From Clostridia bacterium (GTDB lineage: Bacteria > Bacillota > Clostridia > Oscillospirales > UBA644), in assembly GCA_017934975.1 (NCBI GenBank), contig JAGBIM010000023.1, forward strand, positions 1-64,000: 64,000 nt of DNA. The letters run 5' to 3'. Below the pieces are notes generated by a model, which was not told the origin of the DNA, did not search any database, and saw only the letters and a program-made list of their open reading frames with translations. The position numbers and the translations under genes were made by a program. Positions 50,654-58,438 of this stretch are shown one piece after another; within the stretch, counting starts at the first letter, position 1; the number at the start of each line of letters is the position of its first letter.

Positions 50654-51316
50654 TTATAATTTTTTCTGCAGTTCCAAGGGGAACAGATTGTCGATTTTTC
50701 CTTGCAGTTGCGGGAAAATTTCCACGGGAACGGTGGTCAGAACCAGGGGAATTTGCATCCGATTCGAAACCGATTCGGCATAAGAAACCGAATTCAAAAC
50801 CACGTCCGCGTCGGTCTGCCGTCCCAGATTGGTGTTGTTGATAAGCCCCGTGAATTTCATGCCGCTTGCAACCTCAATCTCCCGCAGGACCTCCACCGTA
50901 TCCTCCGCCGTCCGGGTCAAAGGACGGGAGGCGTTGATGACGGCCAGCATTTCGTAATCGTTTTCCCGCAGGATAGATTCGGTGATCCGTCCCAGGGCCA
51001 GAGCACCCCGATCGTCCCCGCCCACGTCGACGACGGCGGTCAGGTCTTTATCGTCGGTGACGGCGTACATATCCTGGGGCAGGGCGGGAATGTCCACGTT
51101 GGTGTTGGCGTATTCGGAGCAGATCAGGCGGATACCAGCGTGCTCGAAGTCCTCACGGCTGTCCTTGGTGCGGAAATAGGGATTGACGATGTCCAGATCC
51201 GCCACCGCAACCCGCGGACGGGAACGGCGCAGATGAAGGGCAAGGTTGACGGCCACGTTGGTTTTTCCGCTTCCGTAATGGCCGCAAAGCAAGGTAATGC
51301 GCTTAAAATCTCTCAT
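50654..51316 (-). CDS. P-loop ATPase (MinD/ParA-like) of the branched-chain operon
   Basis: A 220-residue nucleotide-binding protein. Walker A is 'LLCGHYGSGKTNVAVNLALHLR' near residue 10; Walker B-like Asp is in 'VAVADLDIVNPYFRTKDS' and again 'LTAVVDVGGDDRGALALGRI'. 'KFTGLINNTNLGRQTDADVV' is the base-binding region. It resembles the SIMIBI class (MinD, NifH-related, CobQ/CbiA), but no cysteines for a bridging cluster are seen. It lies between the acyl-CoA synthetase (2 bases away) and the oxidoreductase. A chaperone or reductase-activating role for the iron-sulfur or thiamine enzyme is possible. Confidence 0.85.
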   Translation of the reverse strand: MRDFKRITLLCGHYGSGKTNVAVNLALHLRRSRPRVAVADLDIVNPYFRTKDSREDFEHAGIRLICSEYANTNVDIPALPQDMYAVTDDKDLTAVVDVGGDDRGALALGRITESILRENDYEMLAVINASRPLTRTAEDTVEVLREIEVASGMKFTGLINNTNLGRQTDADVVLNSVSYAESVSNRMQIPLVLTTVPVEIFPQLQGKIDNLFPLELQKKL

Positions 51317-51318
51317 AA

Positions 51319-53613
51319 TTACAGTTTATTCCGCTGGATCTTACCGCTGACCGACTTGGGAAGCGAGTCGCGGAAGACGACGATGCGGGGATATTTGTAA
51401 GGTGCGGTTTTCTGCTTGACGTAGGTCTGAATTTCCTTCTTCAGTTCCTCCGTAGGCTCGGTGCCGTTGACCAGAACAATACTGGCCTTGACCACCTGAC
51501 CGCGGACCTCGTCGGGCTCGGCGGAAACGCCGCATTCCAGAACGTAGGGCAATTCCATAATGACGCTTTCGATCTCGAAGGGCCCGATGCGGTAACCCGA
51601 GGATTTGATTACGTCGTCGGCGCGGCCCACGTACCAGAAGAAGCCGTCTTCGTCCTGCCAGGCCACGTCACCGGTGTGATAATAGCCGTCACGCCAGTTC
51701 TCGGCGGTCTTTTCTTCGTCTCCGTAGTATCCCACGGAAAGACCGCAGGGCAAGCCGTTCTTGATGTTGACCACGATTTCTCCCGATTCGCCGGTGGGAA
51801 CGGGGTTGCCATCCGCGCCGTGCAGCTCCACGTCGTAAATGGGAACCTTGCGACCCATGGAGCCGATCTTGTGGGGAGCCCCCACCAGGTTTCCGATCAT
51901 CATCGTACTTTCGGTCTGGCCGAAACCTTCGATGATCTGCAGACCCGTAGCCTTTTCAAACTGACGGTAAACCTCGGGATTCAACGCTTCGCCTGCGGTG
52001 GTCATGTGCTTGACCGAGGAGAAATCGTACTTGGAAATATCCTGCTTGACCATCATGCGGAGCATGGTAGGCGGAGCGCAGAAGGTGGTGATTTGATGCT
52101 TGGCAAACATGGGCAGAATGTCGGCGGCGTCGAAGCGGTCGAAATCGTAAACGAAGATCGCCCCTTCGCAGAGCCACTGTCCGTAGAGCTTGCCCCACAT
52201 GGACTTGGCCCAACCCGTGTCGGAAATGGTGAAGTGCAGTCCGTCGGGATCCACGTTGTGCCAGTATTTCGCGGTATGGAAATGTCCCAGAGGATATTTG
52301 AAATTATGGGCCGCCAGCTTGGGATAGCCGGAGGTACCGGAGGTGAAGAACATGAGCATCAGATCTTCCCCGCCGGGAGCATCCTGCTCGGGACGGTTGT
52401 AATGGGTACTGTAAAGGGTATATTCCTCGTCGAAGCTCCGCCAGCCCTCTCGGGTGCCGTTGACGATAAGCTTGTGCTTCAGCGAGGGGCACTTGGCGGC
52501 GGCGATGTCCACCTGATGGGCGGTGTCCCCGTCGGCGGTGCAGAGAATGGCACTGACGCCGGCGCATTGGAAGCGATATTCAAAATCGTGCTCCTGCAGC
52601 TGATTGGTGGCGGGAATGGCGATGGCGCCCAGTTTATTCAGCCCCATCATGGCGAACCAGAACTGGTAGTGCCGTTTCAGCACCAGCATGACCCGATCGC
52701 CCTTCTTGATGCCCAGGGACTTGAAATAGTTCGCACACTGTGCGGAGGCCTTCTTGATATCCTTGAAGGTGAACCGACGTTCGGTCTTGTCCCGGGAAAT
52801 ATGGAGCATGGCCAGCTTTTCGGGCTCCCGTGCGGCCAGTTCGTCGACAAGATCGAAGGCAAAGTTGAAGTTTTCGATATTCTTGAATCGGATGGAGAGG
52901 GGGGTTCCCTTTTCGTTCTCCTCCACGTCGATATACTTGCGATAGATGCGGTCCTTGCGATCCTCCGCCTTCTTTTCGTGGCGGTCGGCGATGGCGGCCA
53001 CCTCCGTCAGCTCGGGAATGGGTTCTCCCGTGGGATTCAGAACGATGGCGTAGAACACGCAGTCCCGTCCGTTGACGGCGATCATGCCGTGGGGGGTGTC
53101 CGAGTCGAAATAAATACTGTCCCCGGGGCCGAGAACCTCTTTGTGTTCCCCCACCTGAACCATCAGATTTCCTTCGATGATCAGGTCACATTCCTGCCCC
53201 GCGTGGGTGGTCAGCTCAATATCCTTCTGCAGAGCGTCGGGATCGTAAACGCTGCGGACCAAAAGGGGCTCCGCAATGCGGTTCCGGAAGGCGTATGCCA
53301 GGTTGTAGTAGGTCATACCGTGAGCCTGAGACACCTTCTGTCCCGCCCCGTTACGGGTGACGGTATAGGATTTCAGCGTGGGACTGTACCCCTCGATAAT
53401 ATCCGTTACGTTGACGTTCAACGCCATGGCGCAACGGTAAATAAACGCAAAGTTCAGGTCGCTTTTCCCTGCCTCGCACCGAAGATATTCCTCCTCGGTC
53501 ACGCCGGTTTTCAGAGCCATCTCCGCAGAAGAAAGCCCCTCGGCGTCGCGCAACGCACGGATACGCGCGGCCATTTCCTGGATCTTGAAATCAAGACCGG
53601 TCATCTGTTCCAT
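51319..53613 (-). CDS. XRE-cupin-AMP-forming acyl-CoA synthetase fusion (valine T-box controlled)
   Basis: A 764-residue protein. Residues 8-75 are an XRE helix-turn-helix ('MAARIRALRDAEGLSSAEMALKTGVTEEEYLRCE'). Residues 115-195 form a cupin with 'TTHAGQECDLIIEGNLMVQVG' and 'GPGDSIYFDSDTPHGMIAV'. Residues 240-764 form a medium-chain-type acyl-CoA ligase: 'MFFTSGTSGYPKLAAH', 'EGFGQTESTMMIGN', 'GYYHTGDVAWQDEDGFFWYVGRADDVIKSSGYRIGPFEIE' and Lys in 'SGKIQRNKL'. It likely activates a branched short-chain acid to its CoA ester, with the cupin or HTH adding control. AAGGAG lies 12 bases before ATG 53613, rather far. The T-box leader at 53643-53941 precedes it. Confidence 0.92.
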   Translation of the reverse strand: MEQMTGLDFKIQEMAARIRALRDAEGLSSAEMALKTGVTEEEYLRCEAGKSDLNFAFIYRCAMALNVNVTDIIEGYSPTLKSYTVTRNGAGQKVSQAHGMTYYNLAYAFRNRIAEPLLVRSVYDPDALQKDIELTTHAGQECDLIIEGNLMVQVGEHKEVLGPGDSIYFDSDTPHGMIAVNGRDCVFYAIVLNPTGEPIPELTEVAAIADRHEKKAEDRKDRIYRKYIDVEENEKGTPLSIRFKNIENFNFAFDLVDELAAREPEKLAMLHISRDKTERRFTFKDIKKASAQCANYFKSLGIKKGDRVMLVLKRHYQFWFAMMGLNKLGAIAIPATNQLQEHDFEYRFQCAGVSAILCTADGDTAHQVDIAAAKCPSLKHKLIVNGTREGWRSFDEEYTLYSTHYNRPEQDAPGGEDLMLMFFTSGTSGYPKLAAHNFKYPLGHFHTAKYWHNVDPDGLHFTISDTGWAKSMWGKLYGQWLCEGAIFVYDFDRFDAADILPMFAKHQITTFCAPPTMLRMMVKQDISKYDFSSVKHMTTAGEALNPEVYRQFEKATGLQIIEGFGQTESTMMIGNLVGAPHKIGSMGRKVPIYDVELHGADGNPVPTGESGEIVVNIKNGLPCGLSVGYYGDEEKTAENWRDGYYHTGDVAWQDEDGFFWYVGRADDVIKSSGYRIGPFEIESVIMELPYVLECGVSAEPDEVRGQVVKASIVLVNGTEPTEELKKEIQTYVKQKTAPYKYPRIVVFRDSLPKSVSGKIQRNKL

Positions 53614-53642
53614 AAGTACACTGTTCTCCTTTTCCGGGACGG

Positions 53643-53941
53643 AAAAAAAACACACTCGTCCCAAAGCTGATCAAACTTTGAGACGAGTCTTGTAATCAAC
53701 AAACACCCGCGGTACCACTCAAATTGCGGAAAATCCGCCACTCTTGGGATCCAACAATCCCTATGCCTTCACGCAGCAATCACGGGGAGAGTCTACAAGT
53801 CCCGAAGGACGTTCTTTCTCCCGGCTCGGAAGTGACAAACACGGAGGGCCTTCCATGGCTCGCACCAACCGCCATTTCTCTCAAGGGCAACCGCTTCCGC
53901 GTCCTCTTCGTCGACGCCTTTTTCTTCATATTATAATGAAT
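53643..53941 (-). promoter_or_regulatory. T-box riboswitch leader, read as valine (GUC specifier)
   Basis: On the minus strand the leader has stem I with an AGAGA bulge region and the distal-loop text GGCGGTTGGTGCGAGCC. The specifier stretch TTTGTCACTTCCGAG places GTC at 53834-53836, reading by analogy with the usual 'codon-A-CTYCYGAG' pattern. The T-box sequence GAGTGGTACCGCG is at 53708-53720. A 13-bp terminator (53654-53666 with 53676-53688) and a run of eight T (53643-53650) follow. Uncharged tRNA-Val would stabilise the antiterminator and switch on the whole operon down to 42115. Confidence 0.92.
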
Positions 53942-53947
53942 AGTACT

Positions 53948-53976
53948 ATTCTATCACAACTCTGTAAGTTTGTCAA
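53948..53976 (-). promoter_or_regulatory. Promoter of the valine T-box operon
   Basis: On the minus strand, TTGACA (53971-53976), 17-bp spacer, TAGAAT (53948-53953) with TGA before it. Confidence 0.82.
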
Positions 53977-54035
53977 TACTTTTTTACATTTTTTTCGAAA
54001 AAACCGCAAAATTTTGCGATGTTTCAAAAAAGCCC

Positions 54036-54064
54036 TTGACAGAAGTGCAATTTTCCTGTAAAAT
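54036..54064 (+). promoter_or_regulatory. Promoter of the YgjV-family gene
   Basis: TTGACA (54036-54041), 17-bp spacer, TAAAAT (54059-54064). Confidence 0.8.
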
Positions 54065-54110
54065 AGGGGAGCCGCTCACGGCAACTTCAGGGAAAAAGAA
54101 GGAACTCACC

Positions 54111-54626
54111 ATGCCGCAAATCATTCTCGGACAGGTTTTAGGATTTCTTGCAACGGCAATTACCGCCCTTTCCTACCAGGCAAACACGAAGAAAAAGCTG
54201 CTCTTCATCCAAAGCGTTGCCACCCTTTGCACCTGTCTTGCATATCTTTTCCTGAACGCACAGTCCGGATTTCTGCTGAACGTAATCTGCCTGATCCGAA
54301 ACGTGTGCTTTTATTTCCAGAAAGAAGGCACCGGACCGATTTATCTTTCCACGGCCCTTTGTGCGGCAGCCATGATCCTGACGGGAATTTTCTCCTGGCA
54401 GGGACCGATTTCCCTGCTGATCATGGTGGCGCTGGCGGTCAACACGGTTTTTCTTTCCTTCGGAAAACCGCAACGGTTGCGGTACAGCATACTCGGCACG
54501 TCCACCCTGGTGCTGATCTACAACGTAGCCGTCTTTTCCCTGGGCGGAATTCTGAACGAAGCCCTCGCAATCCTTTCGTCCTTCATCGGGATCCTCCGAT
54601 TCCGAGAACACAGTCCAAAACCTTAA
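54111..54626 (+). CDS. YgjV-family inner membrane protein
   Basis: A 171-residue protein with about six hydrophobic helices. The pattern 'LGQVLGFLATAITALSYQANTKKKLLFIQSVATLCTCLAYLFLNAQSGFLLNVICLIRN' is that of the YgjV family (a PQ-loop-like bundle). ATG 54111 has a GAAGGAA site; the longer frame back to 53970 crosses the promoter. It is a single gene placed between the two T-box units on the opposite strand. Function unknown. Confidence 0.85.
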   Translation: MPQIILGQVLGFLATAITALSYQANTKKKLLFIQSVATLCTCLAYLFLNAQSGFLLNVICLIRNVCFYFQKEGTGPIYLSTALCAAAMILTGIFSWQGPISLLIMVALAVNTVFLSFGKPQRLRYSILGTSTLVLIYNVAVFSLGGILNEALAILSSFIGILRFREHSPKP

Positions 54627-54640
54627 CCGAACAGACGCAA

Positions 54641-54673
54641 ATCTCCGGAACCGAACCGTTCCGGGGATTTTTT
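54641..54673. terminator. Terminator after the YgjV gene, overlapping the next convergent stop
   Basis: ATCTCCGGAAC / GTTCCGGGGAT with a short loop, then TTTTTTATT. Its right edge reaches the stop codon of the minus-strand TIM-barrel gene. Confidence 0.82.
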
Positions 54674-55622
54674 ATTCCTCGTACAATCCGTAAGATTCCA
54701 GCATAAAGCGCCCGATCTCGTAAAGAGACGCCGTCACCGATTTCCAGACCTGCAGAGGAACCTTTTCCAACGTGCGGACCACCTGCCCGCCGTAGCGGAA
54801 TTCCGGACGTCCGGTCTGGGGAGAGGGCGTGGTGGACTCGAAATTGAACGTACCCGTATATCCCACGTCCTTCAAGCCTTGCAGCACGGCATCCCAGTTC
54901 ACGGAAGAATAGTAAGAAGAATAGGGCATCATGTGCATATCCATCCGCTTTGTGGGGTTGGGGTCCGGGAAGAATCCCACGTTTTCGTGGGCGTGAATAG
55001 CCACCAGCTTATCTCCGAGGGCGGTAATGTTTTCGTAAGGCGTACCGCCCACGTGGAGATATTCAAAATGGTTGGCGTGTCCGATGTCCCAGCAGGCACG
55101 AAAGAGAGGATGCCCCACCCGTTCCACCATCTCCAGAAGATCCTTGCCGGACCAAAGGAAGTAGGGGTCCATGTATTGTCCGATATTTTCAATCAATACC
55201 GTAACGCCGTATTCTTCCGCCGTGGGAATCAACGCCTGATAGAAGGCCACGTTCCGTTCAAAAAACTCGTCTCGCGTGTTGCCGTTCCGTGCTCCGGGAT
55301 GAATCACCAGATTGGGGAATCCCGCCAGTGCACAAAACCGTATGGATTTCCGCATGCAATCAAGGGCGGGCTCCAACGCGCCCGCATCCTGAAGGGGATT
55401 GGGCATGGGTGCGTGGGACTGAGTCACGGTCAGATCCAGTTCCTGCATCAGATCCTTCCAGAAAGCGGCCTGTTCCTCCAGATCCTCGCCAAGATATCCG
55501 GAACGGATCTCAAAATCCACGCAACGAAAGCCCGTTTCCCGAAACGCCCGAAAAACGGCGCGGGGGTCTTCTCCGTCGCGCAGATAGGGTGCAACGACGC
55601 TGGACGTGAGACAAAGTTTCAT
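54672..55622 (-). CDS. Xylose-isomerase-like TIM-barrel protein of the isoleucine T-box unit
   Basis: A 316-residue sugar-phosphate isomerase/epimerase-type protein. Seen: 'MKLCLTSSVVAPYLRDGEDP', 'GFRCVDFEIRSGYLGEDLEEQ', 'TQSHAPMPNPL', 'LVIHPGARNG', 'GVTVLIENIGQYM' (metal Glu), 'ACWDIGHANHFEY' (metal Asp/His), 'VAIHAHENVGFFPD' and 'TGTFNFEST'. Metal ligands are all present, so it should be catalytically able. It is 18 bases downstream of the isoleucine-controlled acyl-CoA synthetase and is its only operon partner, mirroring the fused arrangement at 42930-45443. The substrate is unknown. Confidence 0.88.
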   Translation of the reverse strand: MKLCLTSSVVAPYLRDGEDPRAVFRAFRETGFRCVDFEIRSGYLGEDLEEQAAFWKDLMQELDLTVTQSHAPMPNPLQDAGALEPALDCMRKSIRFCALAGFPNLVIHPGARNGNTRDEFFERNVAFYQALIPTAEEYGVTVLIENIGQYMDPYFLWSGKDLLEMVERVGHPLFRACWDIGHANHFEYLHVGGTPYENITALGDKLVAIHAHENVGFFPDPNPTKRMDMHMMPYSSYYSSVNWDAVLQGLKDVGYTGTFNFESTTPSPQTGRPEFRYGGQVVRTLEKVPLQVWKSVTASLYEIGRFMLESYGLYEE

Positions 55623-55640
55623 GGGAAGCGACTCCTTTTT

Positions 55641-57908
55641 TTACAGTTTGTTACGCTGGATCTTGCCGCTGATGGTCTTGGGCAGAGACTCGCGGAAAAC
55701 GACGATGCGGGGATACTTGTAAGGAGCCGTGTTCTGCTTGACGTAATTCTGAATTTCCTTTTTCAGCTCTTCCGTGGGCTCGGTGCCCTTGGTCAGCACG
55801 ACGGAGGCCTTGACCACCTGGCCGCGGACCTCGTCGGGAGCGGCGGAAACCCCACATTCCAGCACGTAGGGCAATTCCATGATGACGCTTTCGATTTCAA
55901 AGGGCCCGATGCGATAGCCGGAGGATTTGATCACGTCGTCCACGCGACCCACGTACCAGAAATAGCCGTCCTCGTCACGCCACGCGGTGTCGCCCGTGTG
56001 GTAGAGGCCGTCGTGCCATGCGTCGTGAGTCTTTTCGGCATCCAGATAATATTCGCGGAAGAGACCGCAGGGGACGGATTTGTCCGTATGAATCACGATT
56101 TCGCCCACTTCCCCGGCCGCAACGCTGTTGCCGTCGGCGTCCACGATATCCAGATCAAACTGGGGCGAAGCCTTCCCCATGGAACCGATACGGGGAGCGG
56201 TCCCCACCAGATTGGCGATAGCAAGGGTGGTTTCGGTCTGACCGAAGCCTTCCATGATTTCCAACCCCGTGGCTTCCTTGAATTTCTTGAACACCTCGGG
56301 GTTCAGGGCTTCCCCTGCGGTGGTCATATGATGGATGGAAGAAAGATCGTATTTGGAAAGATCGCCGCGGATGAGCATACGCAGCATGGTGGGGGGAGCG
56401 CAGAAGGTGGTGATGTTGTATTTGGCGAACATGGGGAGAATGTCGTTCTCGTCGAAGCGGTCGAAATCGTAGACGAAAACCGCCCCTTCGCAGAGCCACT
56501 GTCCGTAGAGCTTGCCCCACAGACTCTTGCCCCAGCCCGTATCGGAAATGGTCAGATGCAGACCGTCCCGCTCGCAACAATGCCAATACTTTGCGGTAAC
56601 GTAATGCCCCAGAGCGTAGGTGTGCTTGTGGGCCGCCATTTTGGGATTTCCCGTGGTGCCCGAGGTAAAGAACATCAGAGCCGTCTCGTCCCCTGCGGAA
56701 GCATCGTCGGGACGCACGTATTTGCGGGAGAAAAGCTTGAATTCTTCATCAAAATTACGCCAGTCGCCCCGTGCACCGCCCACCATGATCTTGGTGGTGA
56801 CCTGAGGACACTTCAGCGCGGCGCGGGCGGCGATGTCCGCGGTATCTCCGTCGGCGGTACAAACGATGGCGGAAACCCCGGCGGCGTTGTAGCGGTATTC
56901 AAAATCGTGTTCCTTCAGCTGATTGGTGGCGGGGATGGCCACGGCACCCAGCTTATGGAGGGCAACCATAGCAAACCAGAACTGATAATGACGCTTCAGC
57001 ACCAGCATGACCTTATCGCCCCGCTTGATGCCCAACGAGGTGAAATAGTTGGCGCACTGGTTGGAATATTGCTTGATATCCTTGAAGGTGAAGCGCCGCT
57101 CGGTGCGGTTCACGTCCAGATGAAGCATGGCCAACTTGTCGGGATAACGCTCGGCGATTTCGTCCACCACGTCAAAGCCGAAGTTGAAGGAATCGGTATT
57201 CTTGAAACGGATATTCTGCAACGCTCCGTTTTCGTCCTCCTCGGCCTCCACGAACTTTTCGCAGACCAGAGGAGCGGAGGATTTTGCCTTCACGATGCTG
57301 GCACGCACCGTCTCCTCCTTCACATCCTCACCGGGCAAAACCACGGCACAGAACACGCAGTCCTCTCCGTCCACGGCAATCATTCCGTGGGGGGTGGAGG
57401 AGTTGTAATAAATGCTGTCCCCTTCGCCCAACACTTCCGTGTTGTTCCCTACCTGCACCTTCAGCTTCCCGCTGATGACCAGGTCGAACTCCTGTCCGCT
57501 GTGGGTAGTCAGATGGATGGGCTTGTTCTGCTGGGAGGGGTCGTATTCATACCGCACCCAGTAAGGCTCCGCGATCTTCTTGCGGAACATAGGGGCAAGG
57601 TTTTGAATGGTGATGCCGTCCTCCTTTGCCGTTTCCTGTCCCATGCCCTTGCGGGTGACGGTGTAGGAAGACAGTTTGGCGGATTTCCCTTCCAGCAAAT
57701 CGGAAATACCGATATTGAACACGAGAGCGCACTTGTGAATAAAGGAGAAGGGAAAATCGGCGGCGCCGTTTTCGTAGTTGCGGTATTCCTCGGGAGTAAC
57801 GTCGGCCTGCAGGGCCATTTCCTCCACGGAAAGACCGGAAATTTCACGCATTTCGCGGATACGGGCCGCGACCTCAAGAAGCTTTGCGGTTTCAACTGTG
57901 GTTGCCAT
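55641..57908 (-). CDS. XRE-cupin-AMP-forming acyl-CoA synthetase fusion (isoleucine T-box controlled)
   Basis: A 755-residue paralogue of the protein at 51319-53613, with the same three parts. XRE domain residues 10-75 ('VAARIREMREISGLSVEEMALQADVTPEEYRNYE'), cupin about 110-190 ('LTTHSGQEFDLVISGKLKVQVG', 'GEGDSIYYNSSTPHGMIAV') and ligase about 230-755 with 'MFFTSGTTGNPKMAAH', 'EGFGQTETTLAIAN', 'GLYHTGDTAWRDEDGYFWYVGRVDDVIKSSGYRIGPFEIE' and 'SGKIQRNKL'. The two differ mainly in the middle of the ligase and the linker. ATG 57908 follows CAGGAGG. By its riboswitch it should serve isoleucine, so 2-methylbutyrate is the likely substrate. Confidence 0.92.
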   Translation of the reverse strand: MATTVETAKLLEVAARIREMREISGLSVEEMALQADVTPEEYRNYENGAADFPFSFIHKCALVFNIGISDLLEGKSAKLSSYTVTRKGMGQETAKEDGITIQNLAPMFRKKIAEPYWVRYEYDPSQQNKPIHLTTHSGQEFDLVISGKLKVQVGNNTEVLGEGDSIYYNSSTPHGMIAVDGEDCVFCAVVLPGEDVKEETVRASIVKAKSSAPLVCEKFVEAEEDENGALQNIRFKNTDSFNFGFDVVDEIAERYPDKLAMLHLDVNRTERRFTFKDIKQYSNQCANYFTSLGIKRGDKVMLVLKRHYQFWFAMVALHKLGAVAIPATNQLKEHDFEYRYNAAGVSAIVCTADGDTADIAARAALKCPQVTTKIMVGGARGDWRNFDEEFKLFSRKYVRPDDASAGDETALMFFTSGTTGNPKMAAHKHTYALGHYVTAKYWHCCERDGLHLTISDTGWGKSLWGKLYGQWLCEGAVFVYDFDRFDENDILPMFAKYNITTFCAPPTMLRMLIRGDLSKYDLSSIHHMTTAGEALNPEVFKKFKEATGLEIMEGFGQTETTLAIANLVGTAPRIGSMGKASPQFDLDIVDADGNSVAAGEVGEIVIHTDKSVPCGLFREYYLDAEKTHDAWHDGLYHTGDTAWRDEDGYFWYVGRVDDVIKSSGYRIGPFEIESVIMELPYVLECGVSAAPDEVRGQVVKASVVLTKGTEPTEELKKEIQNYVKQNTAPYKYPRIVVFRESLPKTISGKIQRNKL

Positions 57909-57976
57909 GGTTTTTACCTCCTGAAAAAATTTCCTGAGCCTGTGTTTTTGTTGGAGGAAACGGATTTGCGGCTCAT

Positions 57977-58257
57977 AAAAAAACAAACCCGTCCCAAAGA
58001 TAAAGTCTTTGAGACGGGTGTAAAAATACAATACACTCGCGGTACCACTCAAATTGCGGAGAAGTTCTCCACCACTCTTGGGATCCAACAATCCCTATGC
58101 CTTTACGCAGCAATCACGGAAGGCGCCTACTGACCGCAGAGCGTTCGGACCTTCGGCTCGGAGGTGATGGGTTATGAGGAGGCTTGCTTCCGACTCGCAC
58201 CAACCGTCGGCTCTCTCCAAGCAAGGGACTCCAAACCGTCCTCGTCACAGCTTTTAT
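57977..58257 (-). promoter_or_regulatory. T-box riboswitch leader, read as isoleucine (AUC specifier)
   Basis: On the minus strand: stem I with GAGAGAG and distal loop GACGGTTGGTGCGAGTC. The specifier stretch CCCATCACCTCCGAG places ATC at 58166-58168. The conserved T-box sequence GAGTGGTACCGCG is at 58038-58050. A terminator (57987-58000 with 58006-58019) and a T-run (57977-57983) follow. Leader layout and many bases match the valine T-box, so the two arose by duplication and changed specifier. Confidence 0.92.
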
Positions 58258-58263
58258 GGGGGT

Positions 58264-58292
58264 ATTATAGCACATCGTTTTGCATTTGTCAA
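58264..58292 (-). promoter_or_regulatory. Promoter of the isoleucine T-box unit
   Basis: On the minus strand, TTGACA (58287-58292), 17-bp spacer, TATAAT (58264-58269) with TGC before it; fully consensus boxes. Confidence 0.88.
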
Positions 58293-58364
58293 GGCATATT
58301 TTTTGTCTTTTTTTTGAACTCTGCAAAGAATTACAACGAGAGTTTGAATCTTTCCCACCCCGCA

Positions 58365-58393
58365 TGGACAAATGAAAGAAAGTGTGATATAAT
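58365..58393 (+). promoter_or_regulatory. Promoter of the DUF362/mntP pair
   Basis: TGGACA (58365-58370), 17-bp spacer, TATAAT (58388-58393) with TGA before it. Confidence 0.75.
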
Positions 58394-58438
58394 AGTACGG
58401 TTAAGAACGAATTGACACGTTACGGAGGAGGCCTTGCA

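Noticed and set aside
53708-53900. Apparent small frames and a tRNA-like look in the T-box leaders (also 58040-58230)
   Set aside because: The conserved GGTACC-containing element, terminator and stem I identify these as T-box riboswitches on the minus strand; the short plus-strand frames are incidental.
54879-58133. Plus-strand frame of 1084 codons opposite the TIM and acyl-CoA synthetase genes
   Set aside because: It runs through the antisense of two genes and part of the T-box leader; composition and lack of a ribosome site mark it as a shadow.
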